A DNA stretch of 7,045 nt from Bacteroidota bacterium (GTDB lineage: Bacteria; Bacteroidota; Bacteroidia; Chitinophagales; Chitinophagaceae), in the NCBI GenBank assembly GCA_023423285.1, contig JAFAFV010000104.1, forward strand, positions 1 through 7,045, written 5' to 3'. Positions 1 to 6,613 of the stretch are shown here, piece after piece. The translations under genes were made by a program, and so were the position numbers. Below the pieces are notes generated by a model. That model did not search any database and was not told the DNA's origin. It saw nothing but the letters and a program-made list of their open reading frames with translations. The stretch's first letter is position 1; every line of letters begins with the position of its first letter.

Positions 1-1550
1 GTAATACCTTTCTTGAAAACGTTCAGAAAGTTCCTGATATGCCAAGCTACGAGCGGGATCAGTGGGAAGCTGAGGTTAAATTTCTAAAAGCTTATTATCA
101 TTTTTATCTTTTAAAACACTTTGGCCCTATTCCAATTGTAAAAGAGAATTTGCCAATTAACGCACCAAGTGAAGCCGTAAGGGTTCACAGGCAGCATGTA
201 GATACAGTTTATAACTACATTGTTGCTTTGATAGACGAGGCAGCAGTAAATTTACCTGAAAAAGTGTTGAATGAGAACGCTGAACTGGGCAGAATTACAA
301 AACCTATCGCTTTGGGAATAAAAGCCAAAATCCTGGCTTATGCAGCAAGCCCGTTGTTTAACGGAAATCCAGATTACCAGGACTATACAAATAAGGATGG
401 CAAAAAGCTGTTTGACTCTGAATATAAAGTAGAAAAATGGCAGAGAGCTGCTGATGCTTTAAAGGAAGCCATCGATCTTGCGCATAATATTGGCTACAAG
501 ATTTTTGATTTTGAACGGTCTAACTATTCTAAAGATATTTCTGAAGAAACTCGTATTCAGTTAAACAATAGGGGTACGCTAACCGAGCGCTGGAACAGTG
601 AAATTATATGGGCGAATACAAACAGCACTACTGCTGGATTGCAGCAGTGGACAGCACCTCGCGGATTAAATAACGCGCAAAGGGCTTATTCAGGGTCTAA
701 TGGTAGTATGGGTGCCACATTAAATATAGCCTCATTATTTTACACTGAAAATGGTGTACCAATTAATGAAGACACGGAATGGCCATATGAATCACGATAC
801 AATCTCAGAACTGCAACAACAGAAGATAAATACCGGATAAAACCTGGCTATGTTACTGCAGCGTTCAATTTCGACCGCGAATCCCGCTTTTACGGATCGT
901 TGGGTTTTGATGGTGGCGTTTGGTATGGTAATGGAAATTATGATGATAATAATCCATATTGGCTTGAGGCTAAGTCAGGCCAGTTTTTAGGAAAGGCCCA
1001 GGCTGGTTGGCATCCCATGCCGGGTTATTTCGTTAAAAAGTATATCAACTATACCAACACTGCAACAAGTTCCAGCGTATATTCAACCGTCAATTGGCCC
1101 TGGGTGATACTAAGGTTATCAGATTTGTATTTGTTATATGCTGAAGCGCTCAACGAAATCAATGGCCCGAATTCAGAAACGTTCCTATATCTGGATTTGA
1201 TCCGGCAAAAGGCAGGCTTGGCAGGAGTAGTGGAATCATGGGCCAATTATTCCGCACGGCCTGAGAAGCCCTCAACAAAAGAGGGATTAAGAGAAATCAT
1301 TCATCGTGAGAGAGCCATTGAAATGGCTTTTGAAGGCGAACGTTTTTGGGACCTACGCAGATGGAAAGAAGCCCCGGCTACTTTGAATCAATCAATTATT
1401 GGATGGGATATGGACCAGGAACTGGCAGAGAACTACTATCGGGAAAAGCTACTTTACAAACAAACTTTTTCTCTTAAAGATTATTTCTGGCCGCTTCGCC
1501 AGACCGATTTACTGGTTAATAAAAATCTGGTGCAAAGCCCCGGGTGGTAA
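1..1550 (+). CDS. SusD/RagB-family outer-membrane glycan-binding lipoprotein, 5'-truncated
   Basis: The reading frame is open from the window edge (first full codon at base 3) to TAA at 1548-1550, giving 515 visible codons. The ATG at 39 is internal, because the frame upstream encodes NTFLENVQKVPD, which is typical SusD sequence. Usual family length is about 500-650 residues, so the lipoprotein signal and perhaps 50-120 residues are missing. SusD hallmarks appear in order: KFLKAYYHF followed by FGPIP (from base 78), PWVILRLSDLYLLYAEALNE (1098-1157), RERAIEMAFEGERFWDLRRW (1305-1364) and the C-terminal QSPGW. The first lies in the N-terminal TPR-rich SusD-like region and the last two in the SusD/RagB C-terminal domain. 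Family members sit on the cell surface as the lid of a SusC TonB-dependent transporter and bind oligosaccharides. The SusC gene is expected just upstream. The next gene starts 27 bases downstream, so co-transcription is likely. The glycan bound cannot be read from sequence. Confidence 0.97.
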   Translation, partial: NTFLENVQKVPDMPSYERDQWEAEVKFLKAYYHFYLLKHFGPIPIVKENLPINAPSEAVRVHRQHVDTVYNYIVALIDEAAVNLPEKVLNENAELGRITKPIALGIKAKILAYAASPLFNGNPDYQDYTNKDGKKLFDSEYKVEKWQRAADALKEAIDLAHNIGYKIFDFERSNYSKDISEETRIQLNNRGTLTERWNSEIIWANTNSTTAGLQQWTAPRGLNNAQRAYSGSNGSMGATLNIASLFYTENGVPINEDTEWPYESRYNLRTATTEDKYRIKPGYVTAAFNFDRESRFYGSLGFDGGVWYGNGNYDDNNPYWLEAKSGQFLGKAQAGWHPMPGYFVKKYINYTNTATSSSVYSTVNWPWVILRLSDLYLLYAEALNEINGPNSETFLYLDLIRQKAGLAGVVESWANYSARPEKPSTKEGLREIIHRERAIEMAFEGERFWDLRRWKEAPATLNQSIIGWDMDQELAENYYREKLLYKQTFSLKDYFWPLRQTDLLVNKNLVQSPGW

Positions 1551-1577
1551 TTTCTAACTATAAAAATCAGATGTCTT

Positions 1578-2768
1578 ATGAAAACAAATCTTTTAAGGCT
1601 GATCATTATAATATCTATAACTCCTTTGTTAGTCAATTGCTACAAAACGGAAAGTCATAAACCGCTTGTAGTTTCATCTGGTGTGCCAGCAAAAGTTACA
1701 GATATTAAGGTGGAAAATGTACCTGGCGCCGCTAAAATCAGTTATACTGTTCCAAGTGACCCTGATTTACTTTATGTGCTTGCAACTTATAAATTAGCGA
1801 ATGGGGAAGTAAAGGAAGTAAAATCTTCGGTATTTAAGAACCACGTTTTGCTTGAAGGGTTCGCTCAGGAAACAGATTATGTAGTTCACTTGTCCACCGT
1901 AACGCGCGGCGAGATAAAATCAGAACCTGTTGCAGTTACAATCCATCCTCTTAAAGCCCCTGTTTATTTAGTCTTGGACAGCATGAAGGCCAATGAAACT
2001 TTTGGTGGTGTAAATCTGCAATACACAAATCCATTTAATACAGAGTTTGTTTTAACAACTTTAGTAAAAAATGAAAGTGGTATTTGGGTGGAAAAGGATA
2101 GATACTACACATCGCGATTGCAGGAAAATTATTCTATAAGAAGGCCTGAATTTGGACCCGTTCCAACGGAGTTTGCATTCTTCTTTACAGATAAATGGAA
2201 AAATAAATCGGATACACTATACAAAACAATTACCCCGCTATTTGAAGAAGAGTTTGATAAATCATTATGGTCGGATGCTGCGCTTAGCGATGACTCCAAT
2301 CTCCCCCGTTATTCACCTTTGTACCAGCTTTGGACGCCTGGCGAAACAACGTATTTCTTTGTAAGCCCCACAATGCCGGGCTTAGTGCTTCCGGCATGGT
2401 TTACCATAGATTTTGGAAAGCGATACAGGTTTGGCCGCATGAAAGTGGATAATGTAAGGCACCATACTAATTGGATGTATGCACAGGGAACGCCGGAAAT
2501 ATTTGAAATATGGGGTGCGAATGAAAAAACAACTGATTGGAGTAAATGGACGTTGCTCGGTAGTTTCAGGTGTGAGAAGCCATCAGGATTGCCGGTGGGC
2601 ACACTTTCTGCAGAAGATCAGGCTCAGATAAAACTGGGAGATACTTACGATTTTGAGCCGAGTGTAAACTCGTATCGTTATATGAGATTTAAAACGGTAA
2701 AAACATTTGGTAATACGCCGGCTTTCTATCTTTTAGAATTGACTTTTTTTGGTGCAGGAGACAAATAA
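1578..2768 (+). CDS. DUF4959-DUF5126-DUF5000 lipoprotein, candidate surface glycan-binding protein
   Basis: This 396-residue protein begins with a lipoprotein signal: K2, a hydrophobic stretch at 5-19, and the lipobox LVNC with Cys21 as the acylated residue. The signal fixes the ATG at 1578; an ATG at 1571 is in another frame. Three modules follow. Residues about 35-120 look like DUF4959, a fibronectin-III-like fold, with the typical VPGAAKISYTVPSDPDLLYV at 48-67. Residues about 125-225 fit DUF5126. Residues about 250-396 fit DUF5000, which resembles an F5/8 (discoidin) beta-sandwich; seen there are WFTIDFG (274-280), FEIWG (309-313) and the terminal ELTFFG. No catalytic motif is visible. Genes of this layout commonly follow SusC/SusD pairs, and an accessory role in binding carbohydrate at the outer membrane is inferred from that. 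Only one acidic residue follows Cys21 closely, so surface export is less obvious than for the next gene. Domain names come from recognised sequence patterns, without a profile search. Confidence 0.88.
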   Translation: MKTNLLRLIIIISITPLLVNCYKTESHKPLVVSSGVPAKVTDIKVENVPGAAKISYTVPSDPDLLYVLATYKLANGEVKEVKSSVFKNHVLLEGFAQETDYVVHLSTVTRGEIKSEPVAVTIHPLKAPVYLVLDSMKANETFGGVNLQYTNPFNTEFVLTTLVKNESGIWVEKDRYYTSRLQENYSIRRPEFGPVPTEFAFFFTDKWKNKSDTLYKTITPLFEEEFDKSLWSDAALSDDSNLPRYSPLYQLWTPGETTYFFVSPTMPGLVLPAWFTIDFGKRYRFGRMKVDNVRHHTNWMYAQGTPEIFEIWGANEKTTDWSKWTLLGSFRCEKPSGLPVGTLSAEDQAQIKLGDTYDFEPSVNSYRYMRFKTVKTFGNTPAFYLLELTFFGAGDK

Positions 2769-2797
2769 CTATTCTCATTTCTTCTAAAAAAAATAAG

Positions 2798-3475
2798 ATG
2801 TATAAATATTTTCTATTAACCATTTTAGTGCTGACATTATTTAATAGCTGCAAGAAGATGGACGATATTTACCGTGAATTTTATGAGAAGGGTGAAACCG
2901 TATATGTAGGGAAGGCAGACTCTATTAAAGTAAAAGGAGGCAGGGAACGGGTTGAGCTTTCCTGGCTGCTGCTGTCTGATCCTAAAGTAACAGGATACAA
3001 AGTTTACTGGAATAACAGGAAAGATTCTGTACAGAATTCGGTTATTAAAACTGCAGGTATAGATACTGTAAAACTCTTGTTGAATAATATGCCTGAAGAT
3101 ATTTATCTTTTTGAAATTTATATGTTTGATAAGGATAGAAATTCCTCAATTTTATCATCAGCTATAGGTAAATCATACGGGCAATTTTATCAGAATTCTA
3201 TTTTGAACAGAACTATTAAATCTTCCAGGCGAATTACAGCGGGTGCTGAAATTACCTGGACGGCAGCAGCTCAGGATCTATTGTTTGTAGATCTGAGTTA
3301 TATTGATAAAAGTGGCAATACCATATCGAAATTATTATCAAGGTCAGTTGAGGTAGACACACTTTATAATATTCCTGTTCGGGGAACATTTCAATATCGG
3401 TCAGCATACATCCCGGAGCCTAACGCACTTGACACTTTTTATACCAATTACAGGACTGTAACGTTATCCAATTAA
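2798..3475 (+). CDS. DUF4998 lipoprotein of the PUL outer-membrane cassette
   Basis: A 225-residue protein with a lipoprotein signal: K3, a hydrophobic core at 5-15, then FNSC with Cys18 as the likely lipid anchor. The residues after it (CKKMDD) place two acids at +5/+6, loosely like the acidic surface-export signal of Bacteroidota lipoproteins. The mature part matches my memory of DUF4998: MDDIYREF right after the anchor, YVGKADSIKV (36-45), then LSWLLLSDPKV and YKVYWN (54-72), a fibronectin-III-like strand pattern. The second half (about 125-220) looks like another beta-sandwich repeat. There is no catalytic signature. It lies 29 bases after the DUF4959/DUF5000 gene, and the two families often occur together behind SusC/SusD. 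The likely role is as an accessory binding or scaffold protein; the actual function of the family is unknown to me. Confidence 0.85.
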   Translation: MYKYFLLTILVLTLFNSCKKMDDIYREFYEKGETVYVGKADSIKVKGGRERVELSWLLLSDPKVTGYKVYWNNRKDSVQNSVIKTAGIDTVKLLLNNMPEDIYLFEIYMFDKDRNSSILSSAIGKSYGQFYQNSILNRTIKSSRRITAGAEITWTAAAQDLLFVDLSYIDKSGNTISKLLSRSVEVDTLYNIPVRGTFQYRSAYIPEPNALDTFYTNYRTVTLSN

Positions 3476-3477
3476 TG

Positions 3478-3493
3478 ATGTAAGGTATTACAT
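3478..3493. repeat. Short inverted repeat just after the DUF4998 gene
   Basis: ATGTAA (3478-3483) and TTACAT (3488-3493) are perfect 6-base arms around a 4-base GGTA loop, starting two bases after the TAA stop. The stem is AT-rich and no T-run follows, so it is not a convincing intrinsic terminator. A run of six G (3505-3510) lies a little downstream, in the same 90-base spacer. It could be a weak RNA hairpin at the 3' end of the lipoprotein message, an operator, or chance. Confidence 0.3.
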
Positions 3494-3565
3494 GCCATAG
3501 CGAAGGGGGGCAACATACAAGTTGAGTGATGCTTCAGCAATTATACGAATCTCTAAAACCTGTTT

Positions 3566-4951
3566 ATGAGTATCAAAACTAATCGTAAGAAATTTCTTAA
3601 AATGGCATCTGCTACAATAGCAGGGTTATCGCTGGCCAGTGCTAATGCCTTTCCTTTAATAGATACAAAGCGCACTATTATTGGCTCAAATGAAAGGGTC
3701 AGGGTTGGGTTTATAGGAGTTGGCAACCGTGGCACCCAGTTGCTGAGAACTTTTATGAAAAATCCAAATTGTGAAGTAGCAGCATTGTGCGATATTTATA
3801 AACCTCTCACCACCAGGAATTACTCACAGGTAAACGAAAGGTATCTGAAGCTCCATCGCATACCAAAAATGGGTGAAAATTTTGGGTCAGCAACAGAGCG
3901 CTATACTGATTATAGAAAATTACTGGAAAATAAGTCTATTGACGCGGTTTGTATCGCCACACCCGACCATTGGCACGCGCTGCAAACCATTGATGCCATT
4001 AAAGCTGAAAAAGATGTGTATGTAGAAAAACCAATGTCAAAAACCATTACGGAAGGCAGAGCAATGATCAATGCCGCGCGAAACAGTAAGCAAATTGTTG
4101 CCGTAGGGCTGAACAGGCGAGCTGCACCATTGTACCAAAAACTTGCGCAGGAAATTCCAGCCGGAAAAATAGGTACAGTATCTTTTGCGCAAACCTGCCA
4201 TGTAAGTAATATGTTTCCTAATGGTATTGGCAAAATGAAACCCGAGGCGCCGCCAGAAGATTTTGACTGGGACATGTGGCTGGGGCCAAGGGCTTACCGG
4301 CCTTACCAATACAATATTGCTCCCTATATGTTTCGATGGTGGGATGATTATGCAAACCAGATTTCCAATAACGGGGTACACTTTTTAGATTTGATACGTT
4401 GGATGTTGAATGAAAAAGCACCCACGGCGGTAAGCGCTCACGGAGGAAAATTTGTGATTGATGATGACCGTACCATACCAGATACTATGAGTGTTACTTA
4501 TGAGTTTGCATCAGGTAGGATTGTAACCATTAATATCCTGGAAGGATCCTCCGGCTCTTTCATACCATTTGGATATATTGAACTGAGAGGCACCAAAGGA
4601 AACATTTACACGCACGAAAACGATTACAAATTAGTTCCTGCCACAGCAGGCCAGTTTCAGTCTTTTGATAAGCCAATGCAGGAAGAAAATTTTAGTATAA
4701 ATGATCCAAAACTGAAAGATAGCACAACAAATCTTATCAATAATTTTCTGGAATGTATAAAAACCAGGAAACAACCTCTGGCCACGCTTGAAGATGGACA
4801 CCTTTCCACAACCATGGCCCATCTGGGTACGATCGCTATGAAAACGAAGCAACGCCTGGTATGGGATGCGCAGAAGGAGCGTTTTACAAACAGTGTGGAA
4901 GCGAATAAACATTTACATTACAAATACCGCGCTCCCTGGAAATTGGTTTAA
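3566..4951 (+). CDS. Gfo/Idh/MocA-family oxidoreductase (461 aa) with Tat-like signal
   Basis: An NAD(P)-dependent sugar or cyclitol oxidoreductase by family. The N-terminus NRKKFLK (6-12), hydrophobic stretch 14-26 and ANA (26-28) look like a Tat signal with cleavage after A28, but the second arginine is lysine. The Rossmann fold starts at VRVGFIGVGNRG, with the dinucleotide loop G51-V-G-N-R-G56. TPDHWH is at 132-137 and the family EKP motif at 154-156, with Lys155 the expected catalytic lysine. The C-terminal alpha/beta domain contains NNGVHFLD with His272; the residue four before it, aspartate in classic inositol dehydrogenases, is Asn268. The protein ends in RAPWKLV, typical of the Bacteroidota/Planctomycetota TPDHWH subfamily. 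GH109 glycosidases share the fold and NAD use, but the ones I recall lack EKP, so I favour an oxidoreductase. Substrate unknown; an exported location and action on PUL-derived sugars are inferred. Upstream spacer is 90 bases, with an A/T-rich start context and no clear Shine-Dalgarno. Confidence 0.94.
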   Translation: MSIKTNRKKFLKMASATIAGLSLASANAFPLIDTKRTIIGSNERVRVGFIGVGNRGTQLLRTFMKNPNCEVAALCDIYKPLTTRNYSQVNERYLKLHRIPKMGENFGSATERYTDYRKLLENKSIDAVCIATPDHWHALQTIDAIKAEKDVYVEKPMSKTITEGRAMINAARNSKQIVAVGLNRRAAPLYQKLAQEIPAGKIGTVSFAQTCHVSNMFPNGIGKMKPEAPPEDFDWDMWLGPRAYRPYQYNIAPYMFRWWDDYANQISNNGVHFLDLIRWMLNEKAPTAVSAHGGKFVIDDDRTIPDTMSVTYEFASGRIVTINILEGSSGSFIPFGYIELRGTKGNIYTHENDYKLVPATAGQFQSFDKPMQEENFSINDPKLKDSTTNLINNFLECIKTRKQPLATLEDGHLSTTMAHLGTIAMKTKQRLVWDAQKERFTNSVEANKHLHYKYRAPWKLV

Positions 4952-5027
4952 TATCTTTTTAAAACTTAGCACGGTTGGCGTGAGCGTTATTAAGTAGTAC
5001 CGTTCTCAGGTATCAAATACAACAATT

Positions 5028-6539
5028 ATGGGAAAACAGTCAAGAAGGCAATTTCTGAAAGCCGGCGCGGGCGTTGCAGCTTTCACCATCGTTTCTAATA
5101 CGGTGTTAGGAAAAGCATTTGGGCACACGGCTCCAAGTGATAAATTAAATATTGCAGGGATAGGAGTGGGTGGCATGGGCAGACGTAATCTTGCCAATAT
5201 GAAAACTGAAAATATTGTAGCTCTTTGTGATGTGGACTGGAGATATGCTGCAAAAACCTTTAATGACTACCCGGGTGCAAAACGTTTTAAGGATTGGCGC
5301 ACAATGCTGGATGAAATGGGTAAGTCTATTGACGCCATCATGGTGGCAACACCTGATCACACTCACGCCGGGGTGGCGGCACACGCGATGACCCTTGGTA
5401 AACACGCATACGTTCAAAAGCCGCTCGCTTTCACGGTTTATGAATCCAGACTGCTGGCGAAACTCGCAAAAAAATATAAAGTAGCCACTCAGATGGGCAA
5501 CCAAGGCAATTCGAGGGACGGATGCCGGATTGGCGCTGAAATGATCAAATCCGGAATTATCGGAGATGTAAAGGAAGTTCATTGCTGGACGGACCGGCCC
5601 ATCTGGCCGCAGGGTCTGGAACCTTCAGATAAAAAGTTTGAAGTACCTGCAACTTTAGACTGGGATTTGTTTTTAGGGCCTGCTCAAAAAAGAGATTATA
5701 ATCCGGCGTACACACCCTGGAATTGGCGTGGATGGTGGGATTTCGGCACCGGCGCCCTCGGGGACATGGCTTGTCATATTATGGATCCCATCTATTGGGC
5801 GCTCGATTTAAAATACCCGGTAAAAGTTCAGGGATCCTCAACCCTTGTCAATCTTTATTCGCCACCACATGCAGAGATCGTGGAATACGTATATCCCGCA
5901 AGAACGGCTATAGGAAGAAATAACATGAAGATCAAAATGCCCGAAGTGAAGATTACCTGGTACGATGGAGGGCTTTTGCCAAAAAGGCCCGCTGAATTAT
6001 TAGATAGCGAGGCATGGGGTAAAGGAAACGGAGTGTTATATATTGGCAGTAAGGGTAAAATACTTACAGATGTTTATGGTACGAATCCTCGTTTGCTGCC
6101 TACAGCAAAAATGAAGGATTATAAAGCACCCACTCCGTGGATTCCAAGAATAAAAGGCGGAGATGGTGACCTGTGGAAAACAAACGCGCATGAACAGGAT
6201 TGGATAAGGGCTTGCAAGGAATCGCCGGGAAGCAGGAAAGAATCCACCTCCCATTTTGGCTTTTCCGGGCCTTTTAATGAAGCGGTTGTAATGGGTGTGC
6301 TGGCGGTGCGACTGCAGCAGCTCGACAGGATACTCCAATGGGATAGTGAAAACATGCGCTTCACAAATATTTCTGATACCGATAAGCTTAAGATTGTTAC
6401 GTTAAATGATTTTAAAGTTGTTGACGGAGATCCGAAGTTTACAAAAAAATATGCTGATTTTAACGCCGGGGAAATGGCAAAAGAATGGATCAAAAGAACA
6501 TATCATAATGGCTTTACGTTGCCACCTATGCCATTTTAA
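5028..6539 (+). CDS. Gfo/Idh/MocA-family oxidoreductase (503 aa) with canonical Tat signal
   Basis: The start at 5028 is supported by an immediate perfect twin-arginine motif, SRRQFLK (5-11), and a hydrophobic region at 12-27. The Rossmann loop is G46-V-G-G-M-G51. TPDHTH is at 108-113. The family EKP motif reads QKP (130-132): Lys131 is kept and the usual glutamate is glutamine, which I recall as normal for this subfamily (QKPL followed by TVYE/SR). The C-terminal domain has GDMACHIMD with Asp246 and His250, the spacing of the classic substrate-binding Asp/His pair. The protein ends TLPPMPF, also typical of the subfamily. It is only a distant relative of the upstream Gfo/Idh/MocA gene, differing in length, active-site motifs and C-terminus, so it is not a recent tandem duplicate. 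It should fold with NAD(P) in the cytoplasm and be exported by Tat to the periplasm. Reaction and substrate are not known; oxidation or reduction of a sugar or glycoside is the family expectation. Confidence 0.95.
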   Translation: MGKQSRRQFLKAGAGVAAFTIVSNTVLGKAFGHTAPSDKLNIAGIGVGGMGRRNLANMKTENIVALCDVDWRYAAKTFNDYPGAKRFKDWRTMLDEMGKSIDAIMVATPDHTHAGVAAHAMTLGKHAYVQKPLAFTVYESRLLAKLAKKYKVATQMGNQGNSRDGCRIGAEMIKSGIIGDVKEVHCWTDRPIWPQGLEPSDKKFEVPATLDWDLFLGPAQKRDYNPAYTPWNWRGWWDFGTGALGDMACHIMDPIYWALDLKYPVKVQGSSTLVNLYSPPHAEIVEYVYPARTAIGRNNMKIKMPEVKITWYDGGLLPKRPAELLDSEAWGKGNGVLYIGSKGKILTDVYGTNPRLLPTAKMKDYKAPTPWIPRIKGGDGDLWKTNAHEQDWIRACKESPGSRKESTSHFGFSGPFNEAVVMGVLAVRLQQLDRILQWDSENMRFTNISDTDKLKIVTLNDFKVVDGDPKFTKKYADFNAGEMAKEWIKRTYHNGFTLPPMPF

Positions 6540-6540
6540 A

Positions 6541-6595
6541 AAGTTTAAACAGTCCTCGAAATCACATTTTTTAAAAAAATGGGTTTAAATAAACC
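6541..6595. repeat. Cluster of three AT-rich palindromes between the 503-aa oxidoreductase and FAD genes
   Basis: Three dyads follow the stop of the 503-residue oxidoreductase. They are GTTTAAAC (6543-6550), CATTTTTT-A-AAAAAATG (6565-6581, perfect 8-base arms around one base) and GGTTT-AAAT-AAACC (6582-6595). The sequence GTTTAAA recurs at 6543 and 6583, 40 bases apart. The stems have few G:C pairs and no GC-rich hairpin with a T-tail, so an intrinsic terminator is doubtful. A regulatory site, a transcription pause, or simple AT-rich composition are all possible. I found no Bacteroidota-type promoter (TTTG, then TAnnTTTG) in the spacer. Confidence 0.3.
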
Positions 6596-6613
6596 ACTTG
6601 TTAGTACTCCAGT

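Noticed and set aside
39..41. ATG at 39 as the start of the SusD gene
   Set aside because: The frame is open to the window edge and the residues before it (NTFLENVQKVPD) are typical internal SusD sequence, so the true start is upstream of the window.
1571..1660. 29-codon frame starting at ATG 1571 and overlapping the start of the DUF4959 gene
   Set aside because: It lies in another frame over the lipoprotein signal of the larger protein, shows no recognisable motif, and is short enough to be chance.
3910..4421. Several minus-strand open frames opposite the first oxidoreductase, and similar ones opposite the other genes
   Set aside because: They overlap confidently assigned genes, encode no recognisable domains and have shadow-like composition, so they are not treated as genes.
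4953..4960. TATCTTTT as a Bacteroidota -7 promoter box
   Set aside because: It lacks the final G of TAnnTTTG, and no TTTG-type -33 element was found at the required spacing.
4952..5027. CACG-GTTGG-CGTG (4970-4982) as a terminator or operator between the two Gfo/Idh/MocA genes
   Set aside because: The arms are only four bases, the flanks do not extend the pairing, and no T-run follows.
3931..5335. Exact 15-base match (TAAGTCTATTGACGC) at 3931-3945 and 5321-5335 as a mobile or recombination repeat
   Set aside because: It falls at the same homologous place in the two oxidoreductases and encodes the shared KSIDA just before the TPDH motif, so common ancestry and similar codon choice explain it.
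3566..6539. One or both Gfo/Idh/MocA genes as GH109 glycosidases
   Set aside because: GH109 proteins share the Rossmann fold and an exported N-terminus, but those I recall lack the EKP/QKP lysine motif that both proteins here keep at 154-156 and 130-132.
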